A stretch of DNA of 64,000 bases from Hemicentrotus pulcherrimus (lineage: Eukaryota; Echinodermata; Echinoidea; Camarodonta; Strongylocentrotidae). Each line of letters opens with the position of its first letter. Position 1 is the first letter of the stretch. The stretch covers positions 214,332 through 278,331 of the forward strand of contig BEXV01000070.1 of assembly GCA_003118195.1 (NCBI GenBank), written 5' to 3'. A model generated the notes under the pieces. That model had not been told where the DNA came from. It saw only the letters and a list, made by a program, of their open reading frames with translations, and searched no databases. Positions 12,630 to 24,721 of this stretch are shown piece after piece. Made by a program: the position numbers and the translations under genes.

Positions 12630-12927
12630 CCCGGTCACACATTGACGAAGCACGGCCTGCGCGTTGAAAATCGGAAAAAGTCGTGGGACCGACCTTTATC
12701 AGGATTTGGGAGAAGCTAGCGAGCTGACACCGAATGCATAGCGTGTTGCTTGCGCGCTACGCGTATACATTGCGTGTGCTCCTCGTACGTATGTCTGACG
12801 TTGGTTTAGCGCGGTCTGTGCGTGTCTGACGTCCTTTTGGCGAGGACATTCATGCGTCAAACTCCGCGCAAATTTTGGCGCGCTTCCCCCGTGCGTCCTC
12901 CGTGCGTCTCCTTTGTGTGACCGCCCC
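12630..12927. mobile_element. Inverted-repeat element with GGTCACACA ends
   Basis: CCGGTCACACA (12631-12641) and the inverse of TGTGTGACCGC (12914-12924) form terminal repeats. The similarity extends inward: both ends carry a GCACGG. The interior is CpG-rich and contrasts with its AT-rich surroundings. No coding signal; a 76-codon minus-strand frame is compositional. The target duplication is unclear. Confidence 0.5.
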
Positions 12928-13250
12928 ATTAACCATTAACAATTTTCTGCAACGAAATAAACTAATGTGAAATACATAAATGCATCAATGTACCAAAAAG
13001 TACATCCAATGCAATTTCAAGGTCAGAACGTTTAGGTTTAAAGGCCATTAATTTTGTCATGTTTTTTTATGTCATCGGTAGATCATAATTTTCTCATCAG
13101 AAGGAGAGACAAAGTATAATTTATTTTTCTTGAGGTTGTTTAACATTTCTCTTGGATTGATCTAAGAATCTGTTAATTTTCCAGAATACAGTCATTAACT
13201 TATTTTGTAGGAACTGCCGGATTTTACCTGAACATCAAAGACATGCAAAT
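12928..13250. other. Short AT-rich spacer
   Basis: Nothing identifiable between the GGTCACACA element and the AGT cluster. Confidence 0.5.
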
Positions 13251-13652
13251 AGTAGTAGTTTTTGTATAGTAGCAATTGTAGAAGAGGTACATTAGTAGCA
13301 GTCATAATACTAATAATAGTAATAGTAGAAACGTTACTACTACTAGAAGTAGTAGTAGTAGTAGTAGAGGTACTAGCAGTAGTAGTTGTAGTAATAGTAG
13401 TAGTTATAGTAGTCGTAGTAGTAGTAGTACCGGTAGGAGTATTAGAAGTAAAAAAAAATAATAAGACTGATGTTAGTGGTGGTGTTGGTAGTGGTGTTGG
13501 CAGTGGAAGTACTAGCAAGTTTAGCTCTTGTTGTCGATGTCATTATTGTTATAGTAGTAGAGTGGTAATTTTAGTAGCACTATAGTAGTAGTAGTAGTAG
13601 TAGTAGTAGTAGGAGTAGAAGTAGTAGTAGTAGTACAGTAGTAGTAGGAGTA

Positions 13653-13683
<31 letters not shown>

Positions 13684-14107
13684 AAGTAGTAGTAGAAGTA
13701 GTAGTAGTAGTAATAGTAGTAATAGTCGGTCTGTAGTAGTAAATTCGCAATAGTAAGCGAAACATTGCAGATGCATAATCGCAACTAACTATACTGGCTA
13801 GTGATTAGAAGTAGAAGTAGAAGTATAGCGTAAGAAGTAGAAATATAAATAAAAGTAATAATTGTAGTAGTAGTAGTAATATCAACAGTAGAAAAGGATC
13901 ACCACCAGCAGATGTAGAAGTAGTGGCTGTGGTATTGTGGTGAAGGTCGTAGTCATTACGATAGTATTATTATTAATAATAGTAGTCACAGAAGTAGAAG
14001 TTGTAGTCCTAGTAGTAGTTGTAGTAATAATTGTAATACTAGAAGAAGTAGTTCTAGTTGTAGTAGAAATTATAAAAGAACAAGAACAAGAAGAAATATT
14101 ATTATTA

Positions 14108-14139
<32 letters not shown>

Positions 14140-14606
14140 TTTACTGCTGTAGTATTCGAAGTAGTAGTAGTGTTACACTAATATCAGTAGCACTATAGTT
14201 TTACTAGCAGCAGCGGAACTGAAGAAATAAGAATAGTAGTAGTAGTGGAGGTGATGGTAGTGGGGTGGTGGGGTGGTGGTAGTAAAAGGAAGTAGAAGTA
14301 GTAGTAATAGTAGTAGTTGTAGTAGTAGTAGTAGTATAAGTAGTAGTAGTAGTAGTACTATTAGTACTAGTAGTAATAGTAGTAGTAATATTATAATAGA
14401 TGTCTTAGTAGGAGCAGTGGTAGCACATGTAGTAGTACCAGGAAGCAAAAAGCCATTAACTTAATGGCTCTGAACAGAGCCACATTCTTAAAAGAAAAGC
14501 GTAATGTTTATATTTATGTATATATGCTTAATACGAAAAAAATAAAAAAAACAGTAGTAGTAGTAGTAGTTGTAGTAGTAGTAGTAGTAGTAGCAGCAGT
14601 AGTAGC

Positions 14607-14637
<31 letters not shown>
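13251..14637. repeat. Large degenerate AGT trinucleotide cluster
   Basis: About 1.4 kb dominated by AGT/GTA units with point changes. The purer blocks are at about 13340-13440, 13584-13735, 14105-14140, 14290-14395 and 14552-14637. All units read AGT on the plus strand. Many frames of up to 107 codons here are homopolymer-like translations and not genes. Confidence 0.95.
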
Positions 14638-16852
14638 ACAAGAACAGTAAAATGACGATAATATGAAATTCGGCAGGTGTGCGTTATGTTAATGCATATG
14701 TTTATGCAAATAATTGGAAGTTAAATAATACTGATTCAACCATAACCAACGATAATGTAAAATACACATTAGAATTTAGCCTCAGTTGAAAAAAAACGGG
14801 TTTTATCCAAAATCATTTAGACGCGAAAATAATTTTAAAACTACAAGAAATCTTTAGGAAGACTGCATCGCAATGGTCTCAGCAGCACTTTTACGGGACA
14901 GTGATCTTTTCCTCAAATGATTATCATAATGAGAACCTTAATGAAATAACACTAATCTTAGACATCATTATGCCTTTTACTATTAAAAGAAAACCCTAAT
15001 AACGAATCTAGTAAAAAAAAAAAAACTGTGGCTCAAATTAAGAGTAACATTGGAGGAGAGATTGATTGTGAGACACCGACAGTAATCACGGTACTTATTT
15101 TTTTTTTCATGAGATTTTCATGAGATTTTATTAGACTTAATTTGCAAGTTGTATGTTTAATGAGAAAATATCAGTCAAGTGTTGGGGACTTAAAACCGTT
15201 TGTTAAATTATTCAATCGCATATCATTTTTTTAGATCTACATGTAGGACTCGTGTTTTTTTCTTCCTATTCATATCTCATGTATGTATATGTATCGTTCA
15301 TAGAGGTTAGACATTTGAGAACGTAAAGTGATGTGTGTATTATTATTATTAAACCTATGAGTGTATAGCCTCATTGTCAACACAGTTTGTGCTAAGAACA
15401 ATCCAGAACCCGCCCCTTTAAAGGAGATGAATATAGCATTATGAACTATTCATACCATGGATGCCATAGGTGCCATTATAAACACTTATTTTCATTAATG
15501 TTTAATTCCTAATCTTAAGGCATGCCACATTCGGAAAATAGTCATGCTTTTGATATGCGATCTTGCGACTCCGCAATCAACTATGCTTTTTCTTCTTCTG
15601 AAGAGCCATCTACTGGAACTGTTGCTTATAGATTAACATAATGTAATTTAACAACATTCCTGTCTAAAGCGTTTTGAATACGACACCATTACGTAGCATA
15701 AAAAGTGTACACGTAATCAATAGACGTGATAAAAGAGAACCTAAGTATCAAATATTGGTGCTGAGCATGGTAAAGATAGCAGTCTTTAAAAACCAAGTAC
15801 ATAGATTGATATCGGAAGCTAGACACTGGAGATTACGCCAGTATTTACATACTGGTAAAATATTGTTTTTTGTACAGTTATACTCTTCATTCAAATCATG
15901 ATTAACGCTATGTCAAAAGACAAACACAGTCAAAAGGAAACAGGCACATTACAAATACCCTGTCAAAATGAACATCAAAGTGGTATAAACAGTTTGTTGA
16001 AACGCATCATTTTAAACAGAATAAAACAATTGCCCTAATACTTCACTTACTTAACAATGCACAAGCATATTTTTAAAAGTAGATGAAAAAGCCATTAGAA
16101 TTCTTTCCTGCCTTGATACAAAAGCATTATGTTTTGTTTTATGGAAGTCCAGTATATTTTAAGAGGAGACAATAAACGCAGTGACTCTACAATAGCATAC
16201 AAGCAACTTGACTTGTGTTATAGCCGTGCACTAACTAATTTCCCAGTCAGACAATATGTTGCTGTATAGAGGTTGTTTCATGTTAGTGTCCACGTCACGA
16301 GCTGTTTGACGCAATGATACTACTATTCGAAAATGGAAATTTTAAAGTGCATGCTTGTCATTTGACCTTAAGTAAATAATTCGGGTTTTTTTTCACTACT
16401 ACTCATTGTTGCAGAGAAGATCGCGTCAGGTCAGTCCTAATAACAGACATATCCTGAAATAACTTGACATTTCTAGACAGATCAGCGAAAGATTCGTGCT
16501 AAGACTGGACAACCACTCGAAGGATAAACCTTTAGTACCATATCATGAACGCTACTATGTAGATAAAGATTAGAAGACGACATATATCGTTATTTCGTTA
16601 AATGTTATGAGAGAAGTTGCTTCGTGGACTGAGCTATCTTTACCGGCTTCAGTCGACAAATGGAACAAACATAGAATTGCCACAGTCGATATTTTGTCGC
16701 ACTCAGATAGTATGATATACTCCAAATATACTCAATACATTGTGGCTGTCCAGGATTTTGATCCACGGCAACTATGAAGTTAAGAAGTAGCACAGATTCG
16801 TGCTCGATATGAAACCACGTACTCGCAAAAAAAGTTTTTCTTTAGCTGTCTA
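14638..16852. other. Region downstream of the receptor stop codon
   Basis: It presumably includes the receptor's 3' untranslated region on the minus strand just below 16853. I could not pick a convincing polyadenylation signal; an ATTAAA on the minus strand near 15500 is one weak option. No other gene seen. Confidence 0.4.
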
Positions 16853-17853
16853 TTAGTGGGATGTGGTGATCGTCCTGGTGCGTGATTTGTAATGAATGAC
16901 GTCGTTGTTGCCGAGGGAGCTATGGAACTCCGCCCCGACGGGAAACTTTGATGCTTTTCTTCTTACATTATTTGATGTATTGGTCTCTGGTCGAGCCAGG
17001 ATGATGTAACACTTGGGAACAAACATGAACCCGAGTATCATTGCATTGGAAAGCCACGTGGTGATCATCTGCAGCAACGACTGCAGACTGCCATTGATAG
17101 AAAAGTAGAGGGGAAGGGAAACGATCCAAATCACAATGTAGAACATCATGGTGACCGTGATGTAACGAGTCTCGTGAAAATTCTCGGGAATTTTCCTTGC
17201 CCTGAACGAAAGGACAAAGCAAATGATAGCAATAAGCGCAATGTAGCTGTACATGACAATAAAACAATACAGGTTACTTTCACAGACGATATAGACCTTG
17301 GTTGTAGACAGATTGTATTCGACCTGAACACGGGAGGGCGCTAAAGAGAGGTAAGCTGTCACCACGGCAACCTGTATGACCCACAGGAGGATGAAAAGCA
17401 CGACCTGGGCAGATGTATTACGTAAAACGCGCTTGACAAGAGATTCATTTCGCCATGATGAGGTATCAAAGACGGCCAAGATTCGTCTCGTTTTGACTAA
17501 AAACAAAGCCAAGATGGCAGCGTTGAGGACGCTATGTAGGGCAATACGAAAGTTGCAGGTCCAGTTTGTCGGCGTGCCCACGTAGAGGACGGGTTCCACG
17601 AATCCCAGCATGAGGAGACAAAGAAGACAGTAGCTGAGTGGACGATTTGAAGCACGGACTACTGCTGTATCATGGTGGTGAATAAAGATTCCTAGTGATA
17701 CCAAAGTACAGATCACACCGATGCCGCAGATAACCAAGCAGACAATAGCGACAGGATCTTGCCATACTAGCACGTCGGTGAATTTGGGCAGACAGACTGT
17801 CCGGTCATCATTTGACCATTCGCCTTCAGGACATTGGATGCAGTGTGTTCGAC
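16853..17853 (-). CDS. Class C GPCR, terminal exon: seven-transmembrane domain and C-terminal tail
   Basis: This 1001-base exon encodes the end of the cysteine-rich domain (CIQCPEGEWSNDDRTVC), seven membrane helices and a short tail ending SRTRTITTSH before TAA. Counting from the split glycine as residue 1, helices lie near 35-58, 72-93, 100-121, 150-170, 194-217, 230-252 and 260-287. Class C hallmarks are NWTC at the start of helix 3 (C100, expected to pair with C191), ASNRPLSY in the first inner loop, PENFHETRYIT before helix 6, WIVSLP in helix 6 and PKCYIIL in helix 7. The tail is only about 45 residues, as in V2R or taste receptors rather than the long CaSR tail. The acceptor is ATTTTAG|GTC; reading upstream into the intron gives a false methionine at 17911. 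It should signal through G proteins at the plasma membrane. The exact subfamily (CaSR, GPRC6A or V2R-like) cannot be fixed by eye. Confidence 0.95.
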
Positions 17854-18538
17854 CTAAAATATAAATATGAAAATACAAAGGTTTAACATTTCTCATAATG
17901 TCACACCTCACATAAGGGAATTAATCAACACTACGTCTAAATGATAATTTGTTTTTCATTTAATTAAGTGGTTTAGTACTGATAGTGCATTCGAGGAAAA
18001 TTTCCAGAGCTTGATGAGAGAAACTCATAATGTAAACAATGTATAATAGTGTGATTAATGATGTTTTTTAAAACTTCAAAGGTATCTCCATCGTACCAAC
18101 AACAAAAAATCGCTTTCAGTGAGACATCCGCATATGCACACCTTGGCGTGCAATTTTTGTCCAAGGTCTTAAATTTATCTCTATTTATGGAATATTATTT
18201 CATTTCAAGAGCACTGCCTGATGTCATGTGATAATGCTAAAATGATAATCTTCCACACAATATTCTCACTTTAACCATGACTTAGATAAAGCAAGTCGCT
18301 TTGAGTTTTGATCGCGCTCTAACCGAAGGGGTTATTGGATCCCATACCAATTATGAGCCTTTGTAGGTTAAACCATAATTTGTTTTGCCAATCGCTCCAA
18401 CTTATTGAATGACTAAATCATGTATAGTCGAATTCACAATGGGAATGGGAGAATGATGCCTCTAATAAGTCATGACCTCTCTTCCCTTTCAACTTAATAG
18501 TTTTGAAAATCATATATTATTCAGAATCTACTACATAC
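17854..18538 (-). other. Intron of the class C receptor gene (685 bases)
   Basis: It is bounded by donor GTATGT and acceptor TATATTTTAG on the minus strand. It is AT-rich with no further exon-like frame, and the flanking exon phases (1 and 1) are compatible without one. Confidence 0.88.
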
Positions 18539-18662
18539 CTGTCTGGTTCGTGATGGAGCCGACCGGACAAGCCTCACAGTCAAAACAACAGGGAGGTGAG
18601 CCCTCTCTCGTCGACTTGACATATCCAGGTTGGCAAGCCGCTCGGCACACTCCCTCCGGGGG
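18539..18662 (-). CDS. Class C GPCR, nine-cysteine linker exon (NCD3G)
   Basis: This 124-base exon encodes 41 residues plus one base. The protein reads PPEGVCRAACQPGYVKSTRE and continues GSPPCCFDCEACPVGSITNQT. The cysteine spacing (VCxxxC, CCFDCxxC) and PGY are the signature of the cysteine-rich domain that links the ligand-binding domain to the membrane domain in class C receptors. The acceptor is CCCCACAG|CCC and the donor CAG|GTATGT. It enters in phase 0, matching the exon at 22852, and leaves in phase 1. Its last base plus the first two of the next exon form a glycine codon, giving NQT-G-RTHCIQCPEG and completing the domain's last cysteines. A length of 124 bases agrees with what I remember of the equivalent vertebrate exon. 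Confidence 0.93.
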
Positions 18663-19137
18663 CTGTGGGGAGAATATTTAAAAATAGGGAAAGGGGAAGG
18701 AGATACAGATTAGAAACGTATCATGTTTGAAGGTATGAAGAATATGTAAATACGAATGGAAAACAGAAAATCATTTTGTTTGGAAATGAAGCAAAAGGAA
18801 GTATTATTGTACTTTTATTTCATTCCTATTCATTTCTGACACAAGGGGTGAATGAGCTCTTTTAAACAAGTGCTAGTTTCAAAAGGGTCCTAAAACAGTT
18901 AGAAATCGTCCTTTTAAAACGAAATGACAAAGAGGAAATTTCGAAAAGTACATTATCACTTTCATGACATGACATTTGACAAAACGACCTATTTCATTTA
19001 ACTTTTATAATTTCGCATGTACTTTACTCAAACTTCCTAAGTCATTTTTATTCATATCTATCATTTTCAATCATTACATGCATGTTCATATAAGATGTCA
19101 ATTTCTGCGGTCTCTGGCTATCATCCATTATTATTAT

Positions 19138-19140
<3 letters not shown>

Positions 19141-19175
<35 letters not shown>
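19141..19175. repeat. CT dinucleotide tract
   Basis: CT repeat inside the large receptor intron, decaying to the right. Confidence 0.93.
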
Positions 19176-19176
<1 letters not shown>

Positions 19177-19829
19177 GTGTCTGTCTCTCTTTCTGTCTCA
19201 CTTTCTCTCTTGTTCACCATTCGTGTATAACATTCAATAATCGAGGAAGCGGACGGGGTGACAGTTTGTTTTCATTGAGAAACACATACGGGAAATGATA
19301 GAGCTTATTTGATGTTTCACGAAAGTGACAGAAGAAGATTGGAGAACATGATCACCCCTCGGAAAGACTTTCACTGAGAATCAATCAGTAGGCTAGATTG
19401 TTTACAGTCTGCATTCACTGGACAAAAAAAACCCACCAGACTGTTCTCACTGCTTTAATCCGACTCTAGTTACTGCCAAACCTGGCTGGTTCTTATTGCC
19501 AAATAAACTAGTTCTCCGCATAATTATTATCAGCTGCTTACTTTTGTTCATTTTTATTTGCTCTTAATAGCACATGCTACCTGAAAGTATGACCAACAAC
19601 ATCTGGTATGACTATAAGTTTTAGATTTGACATTATAAAACAAGCTCATTTTAAATCTCAGAATTTTACCGAGATTTGACGAAATATCATATAATAATTG
19701 AAAGTATTTGTAGTCATGCTTATATAGAGACAACATTGTATTATTTTTTTCCCATAAAGGCATGATGAATACAAAGAAATGTTGTTATTGCTCTGTAATT
19801 ATCATATTTATATGGTCATTAATATCATT

Positions 19830-19937
19830 AGTAGTAGTAGTAGTAGTAGTAGTAGTAGCAGTAGTAGTAGTAGTAGTAGTAGCAGTAGTAGTAGTAGTAG
19901 TAGTAGTAGCAGTAGTAGTATAAGTAGAAGTAGTTAC
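19830..19937. repeat. AGT trinucleotide array in the receptor intron
   Basis: About 35 AGT units with occasional AGC. It reads AGT on the plus strand, as do the two other arrays. Confidence 0.95.
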
Positions 19938-22851
19938 ATTACCATTTTAATCAATATCATTGTTATTTGTTATGTAAATAAAGGGACTGTAACTGTTCTG
20001 GTATTGATCGCTGAATTATGTACTTTGTGTGTGTTCAATTCTTTAGCACAATTTCATACTGGTTAACTTTTAAACAAATTCTATATTTACAGGAACTGTC
20101 CAAATATATCATAGTTAGGGCAACATTGCCAGGAAAATGTTTGCGAATATCCTTCTACCCACAAATATGTACATTGGATTGATGAGGCATGCCGGGTGGA
20201 GCGATCATGGATGCTGATAAAGTGAGGTGGTGCCTGTATGGTGACACTGAAAGACTCTCCATGGTATAGGGACTTGGTCAGAGAAGCTCAATATTGACGT
20301 TTCTGGAGCATAGTCTTTTGTCGCTCGAGCTAAGCTTCTCAATTCTCCCATCTCCTATCATAGGGCACATCTAATTCTTGTTGAGAGGGGTCTAAACGAA
20401 AGGCCGAGGTGGAGGTCGTACTGCCACTTACTTACATGAATCCGTGATGTTTGGGAAAGATATTGGAATCTGTTTGAAATAAACGATGGGGGAAATGACG
20501 TCGGTTGTTCAGAAACTCTCTGCTGTGCTATTTTGACCATATTGATCTTACATGTAGGCTACACCATTTTTTTTTTAATATATGTATTTTTGCTTTTTAA
20601 AATCCAAACTCGACTTGTATGCACTTTCCAAAAGATGCCTATTGTTTCAATACCAAACGTATTTCATTCATTTAAATTACATGAAATATCCATATATTTA
20701 TTCATTTATTGGTTTAAATGATTTTGGCTTAGTCTGTTCTACTTGACCCAGTGCCGAAGAAAAATAAATATGAATATGCATGAGAATATTGTTCCTTAAA
20801 CAATCGTAGAGGCTATGAATATGATAGACGAAAAGAAAAACTCTTTTCAACTCATCTTTTCGCTCGTTTAGTCTCATCCTAGTATATTTACCGAATCCTC
20901 GATAAGCTTATTGATAATGAACTAGTCGTCTTCTTCTAATAATTATCGCAGGAAACGGAACTGTTGCCGCCAACCCCCATATACCACCTGATGCTGTATC
21001 ACTCTTCTTCAATCACCCATTCTCAGTCGAATTTTTCTGTTTACAAGAAAGTATCTCGTATCCCTTTTGCGCGCCAGTCCATCAGCGTAATAGCAGTAGC
21101 GGGAATAAATTGCCTGTTTTATGAGGCCGTAGACCTGCTGCATCCCAAAACGAATAATTTTCTCTGAAAGGCCAGTCGGTGAAGATGAAAGATTTTTATT
21201 TTACAGAGTAACTGGGAAGGAGATGGGAAAATGTAGATGCACCTGGTTACAAACTCGGAAGAATATATCGGTGTTTACGACCTAATTCCAAAACGCCGGC
21301 CCCTTTTTTCATAGTTTTTCTTATTTCGCCACGCAGTACCCCTTCTTTCTGAGAAATACAGGATGGGGAAAATACGGGAAGGTAAATCAATATTTAAAAA
21401 ATAGGAGGAGTACACCCTCGTGATGAGGATAGGAGATAATAAAACAAAATAACAGAAAGGGACTGGGATAAGGATAGGCCCCGTAACAATGACATAAAGA
21501 GAGAGATGACTGATCAGTTTCTTTTCTTTCTCAGAAAGCCATGATGGCAAATAAGGAACCCTGGGGGTATACGCAACATAAGCAAAGGGGAATTATTGAA
21601 GAGTAGCATGATGGTTATTTGGAGCATGGACCTACTACGATTGGAGGAAAACAAAACAGGGAATGGTTGCGATAGATCCGGATTGATCGCAAAATATCAG
21701 CGTAAACTTACATGTACAAACTCCTATCTCTTTAGTACAGGGTTGCGATTGATTGCAGGCTACGATCGATTTGGATCACTGGCATGACACGGCCCTGACA
21801 AACATTCAAATGTTTTAATCATCTATTTCACTTTCGTTTAAAAAAAAATTGAAAGGCATTTTAAAGATTTGTACATATTTCTTTCCTGGTGATGTCATAA
21901 TGCAACAAGCATGCGTGCAAGGTCATAAAGATCAATTGACCCTCCATCAAATAAATACAGATTTTTTCTTCTTTCTTCTTTTCAAAAAAGACAATTTTGA
22001 ATATAATAATTTAATATAGCTACCCAAAACTTTCTCGTTATGATTCTTATCAATTTGTTTTACATTAATGGCGGTGTGTGAATGTGTTTCATATTCATAT
22101 ATTTAGTATTTGATATACTTATCAGCTTATTTCATATATAATCATTGAAAGGTTAGAGATTTGAGTTGTCTTTTAGTGTATGGACAAACAACACGCCTTC
22201 CTATAGTACAGTGAACCCATAACTTAGTCAAAACATATCAATTTAGCGAAACAGCTTGAACAAATAGTGCATTGCGATTACCCACATGATCATCTCTGGG
22301 ACTTCACACTAGGATACCCCATCTTTTTCTGGGATAAAATCGTTCCAATTTTCCCATATTTCATTTTACCTCGATACCTTGCGGCATAGAACGTGTCTCG
22401 TACACCTACAGTAGATTAATAGTATCCCATCGTGGATTATTATCCCTTTAGTACACTTGCTCTCTATAAGCGCATATTGATCATGATAGCCCTTTGCAGA
22501 CCTTATCGCTATGTAGACACGCTCTTAATACGTTTTTAGTTAGTTGAAAGATTTCACAAAATATAACAATTGTTTATAGCATAAAACCTAAAAGATATGG
22601 GGTGCTTTTAATGACGTTTAAAAATTATTGAGTTGAAAAGACTTTGTGAAAAGATCTCGCATCTCGCTAGTGCTCAATTCACCTTTATTCCGATGACCCT
22701 GAATTATTGCGAGAAATTGTTATTGTAAAGTTTATCATTTGGTTATTATTTGAAATACATTTGGGGAAGACGGAAAACGAGCAGTTCAAAACAACTCAGC
22801 GGTTGCTTGCTGATAAACAATCTCAAATATTAAACCTGGAAAGCCTCTTAC

Positions 22852-23600
22852 CTGTCCCTCGTTGATGTCATGGTGCCAGTCGATAAGTGTTCGATCCAAC
22901 GTCAAAGCGCCCTCCCCGTTGGGTTGCACGTCAAACCGACCTATCTCAACGAAGCGCACTGTCTGCTCCTCAGTACTTGCTTGGGAGGAAACATTATCGG
23001 ATCGGGTGGCGCTCCCAGGTGGCACGGATGTCGCTCCCTGACGCTGCCAGTGAACGATGCAGAAGTTCGCCGCCATCTCTCCATTTTCGTTGAATGTATG
23101 ATATGGAGAGGTGTCCTTGGAGCCCGAGAGCTTCGTGAAGTTAACCTGGTTGAGGTAATTGATGAGTTGCCAGGGTTCTAGGTCATTTAGATCCGGACAT
23201 CTGCCTTCTGCTAGTAGTCCTCCAGGGGTTGTGCATTCTTCTATGCTTCTCAGTGTGTAGGCGGCTGTGTAGACGGCTAAGTAGACGTGGTAGAGACTGA
23301 ATGACCGGGAGTACCCTCTGACACTCTCCAGGTCCATAAGATCGTGCGATGCGCATTTGGCGGCAATGGTTTTATTTGGATCCGAAAAACTACAGTGGAA
23401 GTTCGTCTCCCAGATCTCTCTCAACCATGTATCATTCTGGAATCTATGGTCTGTAGGATTTAGAGAAGCCAGGTACGGTACGAAGCCGGGTATTTCATGG
23501 GTTTGAAGTACTACACCCAATACATTTCCAAGAATTCCATAATTCCTGCTGGAAATTGCCGTTGAAGTTGCCCAAACATCGCTTGCGATCCAAGTGAACT
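22852..23600 (-). CDS. Class C GPCR, exon for C-terminal half of the Venus-flytrap ligand-binding domain
   Basis: This exon encodes 249 residues of the extracellular ligand-binding (ANF-receptor type) domain of a class C receptor. It opens with FTWIASDVWATS, the family's W(I/L)AS-acidic-xW motif. Then come THEIPGF, WETNFHCSF, VYLAVYTAAYTLRSIEEC, EPWQLINYLNQVNFT, FNENGE and finally FVEIGRFD and LIDWHH, in the order seen in CaSR/GPRC6A/V2R-type receptors. The acceptor is a pyrimidine-rich stretch ending CTTTACAG, so the exon starts at 23600 with two bases of a split codon (incoming phase 1). The donor is CAG|GTAAGA and the exon ends in phase 0 at 22852. There is no internal start codon: an in-frame TTG at 23520 is just coding sequence. 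It joins directly to the exon at 18662, so INEGQ is followed by PPEGVC. The preceding exon was not found. Function in ligand sensing is inferred from the family. Confidence 0.93.
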
Positions 23601-24721
23601 CTGTAAAGTAAAATTAGGAGAAAGGAAGTTAGCTTAAAACTGTTGTTGCTCGCAGATTGCAATTTTCATTTTAGGAAAGTGTTATCACTTTTCTTTTATC
23701 ATCATTTGTCAACATGTCTTTCACGGTGAACAGGCAACAAGGTCTGTAGTTTGAATACTAAAGAAGTAAAGTTTAATATTCATAAACATAATCATTCCAT
23801 CTCATTGCCTCAACCTATACTGACATTCATAGACATCGTGACAAAACAAATTCCCGTCACTTATTTCAGCAATATTATTGTAAGTAGAGTTATGTAAGGA
23901 AAACAGATATTCGACAAAGGTCAGAGATACAAAATTTAAAATGTTCTGAAATCCATTAGACAGAGTTTCAACAATGGCGACTCGTACACATCCCATCTCC
24001 GCAAAGACATGGTGAATCAATATAAATTATTAATTCCTCACATTCTATTTCATGATTATGATAACTAAAGCAGGTGGATAGAGAAGGAAAGCATCACCCG
24101 GATGAATAACCTCTGCATGATATCTGCATGATATCCGCAGACAATTTTTCAACTTTGGAATAGGCGCCATAATCGAATTAGATATGCAAGATCGGCGATC
24201 GGTTCGGTAAGCGGTGGTCGTTAAGTGGCTGGGTGAAGCGCAATCATGACCCATTTCAAACATAATACCAATCTTAAGAAAATAGTTTGTTTCTACTAAC
24301 ATCAAAACGAAATGTCGTCCAGGCAATGCGAGACCTAGTTTGGTTGCAGTTTTTTTCCTTCTTGCTCTTCAGAAGGGAAGGAGCAAGGCTTTACGCGTCA
24401 TTGGTAAGAGAGACATATAATAGGCGCTTTGATATCCCCCTATCCAGAGAGGGTATGAGCGGAAAGGTTGCACTCAGCGTTAGCACTGAGCCCTGGGAAT
24501 GTTGGGATGCTGCTGGCTATGAGCTTTTATCACGATTGACATCTCTAGCAGGGGATCTCACTTTAAAAAAAAATTCTCCGACCTGATGCTCATATGGCAT
24601 ATGTCAAATATATGACATATAAACAAACTCTTTGTCATCGCAAGGATTTGCCAGTTTGATTTACAGGGGTATATTGTAATATCCTGTAGTTGGGAAGGAT
24701 CGTTAAATTTTGAATAGAACG
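23601..24721. other. Probable upstream intron of the receptor
   Basis: The receptor exon at 23600 starts within a codon, so the gene continues at higher coordinates and this stretch is intronic. No preceding exon was recognised. A short duplicated CTGCATGATATC lies near 24114-24135. Confidence 0.45.

Larger units (their letters stand above)
18663..22851 (-). other. Intron of the class C receptor gene (4189 bases)
   Basis: It is bounded by donor GTAAGA and acceptor CCCCACAG on the minus strand. Both flanking exons are in phase 0 and the protein motifs are continuous across the junction, so no exon is needed inside. It contains a CT tract near 19141-19175 and an AGT array at 19830-19937. The rest is AT-rich sequence with no coding signal I can support. 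Confidence 0.85.

Noticed and set aside
18472..18681. Plus-strand open frame over the linker exon
   Set aside because: It is the antisense shadow of the cysteine-rich receptor exon. The same holds for plus-strand frames at 17376-17585 and 22870-23181.
21055..21160. A minus-strand stretch with YYADGLARKRD considered as an extra receptor exon in the large intron
   Set aside because: The exons at 22852 and 18662 are both in phase 0, and the FVEIGRFD and LIDWHH motifs are already in the upstream exon, so no exon is missing. The candidate also lacks a good donor.
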